Program-made: the position numbers and the translations under genes
Assembly (NCBI GenBank): GCA_030672465.1
Contig: DAOVGJ010000190.1
Location: 1-12,825, forward strand
Source of the DNA: Pseudomonadota bacterium
GTDB taxonomy: Bacteria; Desulfobacterota; BSN033; WVXP01; G020346125
Direction of reading: 5' to 3'
Length of the DNA: 12,825 nt
Shown: piece by piece, positions 12,407-12,825 of the stretch
Layout of the letters: every line of letters begins with the position of its first letter
Numbering within the stretch: position 1 is the first letter of the stretch
Notes under the pieces: generated by a model
What the model was told of the DNA's origin: nothing
Seen by the model: only the letters and a program-made list of their open reading frames with translations
The model's database searches: none

Positions 12407-12825
12407 GTGATCATGCCGAAGATAGAGAACAAGGTCGTTGTCCGGTATCGAGACGGAAAAATGCTGAAGGGGTTCACTTACGACTTTAACCCCCACAAGG
12501 AAATCTTCCACGTCACCAAGAAGACCCAATATGCCAAGGAAGTCGCCGAGGTGTCCAATTCCCAACTGAAGGCGGTTTTTTTCGTCAAGACCTTCGAGGG
12601 AAATAAAGATCATCGGAGTTCCGATGAGTTCTCCTTAGATAGCCTTAAAAACATTCCCGGTTTAAAGGTAAAGGTTACCTTTTCCGATGGGGAAGTGATG
12701 TACGGATCGACCAATGGGTATGCACCGGAAAGGAAGGGTTTTTTTGTTTTCCCCGCCGATGAGGAGAGCAACAACGAGAGGGTCTTCATCATTAGGGAAT
12801 CGACAGTTGCGGTGGAAACGTGGCG
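12407..12825 (+). CDS. Conserved protein of unknown function, 3' end beyond window
   Basis: About 139 codons are visible. GTG 12407 has AAAAGGGG 8 nt upstream and is preferred; ATG 12413 (MPKIENKVVVRYRDGKMLKG) is in frame and also possible. The sequence has two similar beta modules, KVVVRYRDGKMLKGFTYDF and LKVKVTFSDGEVMYGSTNGY. LKAVFFVKTFEGN lies between them, and the signature GFFVFPADEESNNERVFII follows. This arrangement is common in proteins of unknown function in Desulfobacterota and Nitrospirota. No catalytic motif or membrane segment is seen. The two modules resemble small SH3/PilZ-like barrels, which is only an impression. Confidence 0.8.
   Translation, partial: MIMPKIENKVVVRYRDGKMLKGFTYDFNPHKEIFHVTKKTQYAKEVAEVSNSQLKAVFFVKTFEGNKDHRSSDEFSLDSLKNIPGLKVKVTFSDGEVMYGSTNGYAPERKGFFVFPADEESNNERVFIIRESTVAVETW

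Overview
The window (about 50% GC, both strands coding) reads like the chromosome of an anaerobic, metal-demanding Gram-negative bacterium, most like a sulfate-reducing or syntrophic member of the Desulfobacterota or Nitrospirota. This rests on the gene set: a NikM-L-Q-O nickel transporter with NikR, Fur with FeoA/FeoB, a Thi4-type thiazole synthase and an IscR-like Rrf2 regulator. The lineage is inferred from gene content and family resemblance, not proven.

Layout. Positions 1-887 (minus) hold a threonine synthase cut by the window edge. Positions 888-1162 hold a decayed copy of an Rrf2 locus. Positions 1242-2851 (minus) hold thi4, translationally coupled to an uncharacterised gene. Positions 2894-3290 are a graveyard: the 3' half of a second rrf2, the first 22 codons of a NifS/IscS cysteine desulfurase, and the last 32 codons of an unidentified gene. 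Positions 3458-3922 hold the intact rrf2. Divergent from it, 4140-7011 (+) carry a nikK remnant and nikM, nikL, nikQ and nikO, followed by convergent nikR (7057-7476). Positions 7786-8637 (+) carry a tiny membrane ORF, an FmdB-type zinc ribbon and thioredoxin. Positions 8971-11663 (+) carry a promoter with a perfect palindromic Fur box, then fur, feoA and feoB. Positions 11675-12190 (minus) hold two decayed fragments, one of a BioB/HmdB-like radical SAM protein and one that may come from a permease. The window ends inside a conserved gene of unknown function (12407 onward).

How it fits together. Three metal or Fe-S responsive regulators (Rrf2, NikR, Fur) each lie beside their probable targets. 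The most unusual part is 888-3960. Four related AT-rich boxes of the IscR type precede the intact rrf2, the dead rrf2 copy, thrC and the rrf2'-nifS'-thi4 unit. The intact rrf2 and the decayed copy share the same trailer: an 18-codon ORF, a rho-independent terminator and another box. The box-to-ATG geometry is identical (30 nt) in both copies, with no Shine-Dalgarno and a -10 only 7 nt before the ATG, so rrf2 mRNA may be leaderless.

The window is rich in gene remnants (rrf2 twice, nifS, nikK, a radical SAM gene, a possible permease gene), so this chromosome region has undergone repeated internal deletion.
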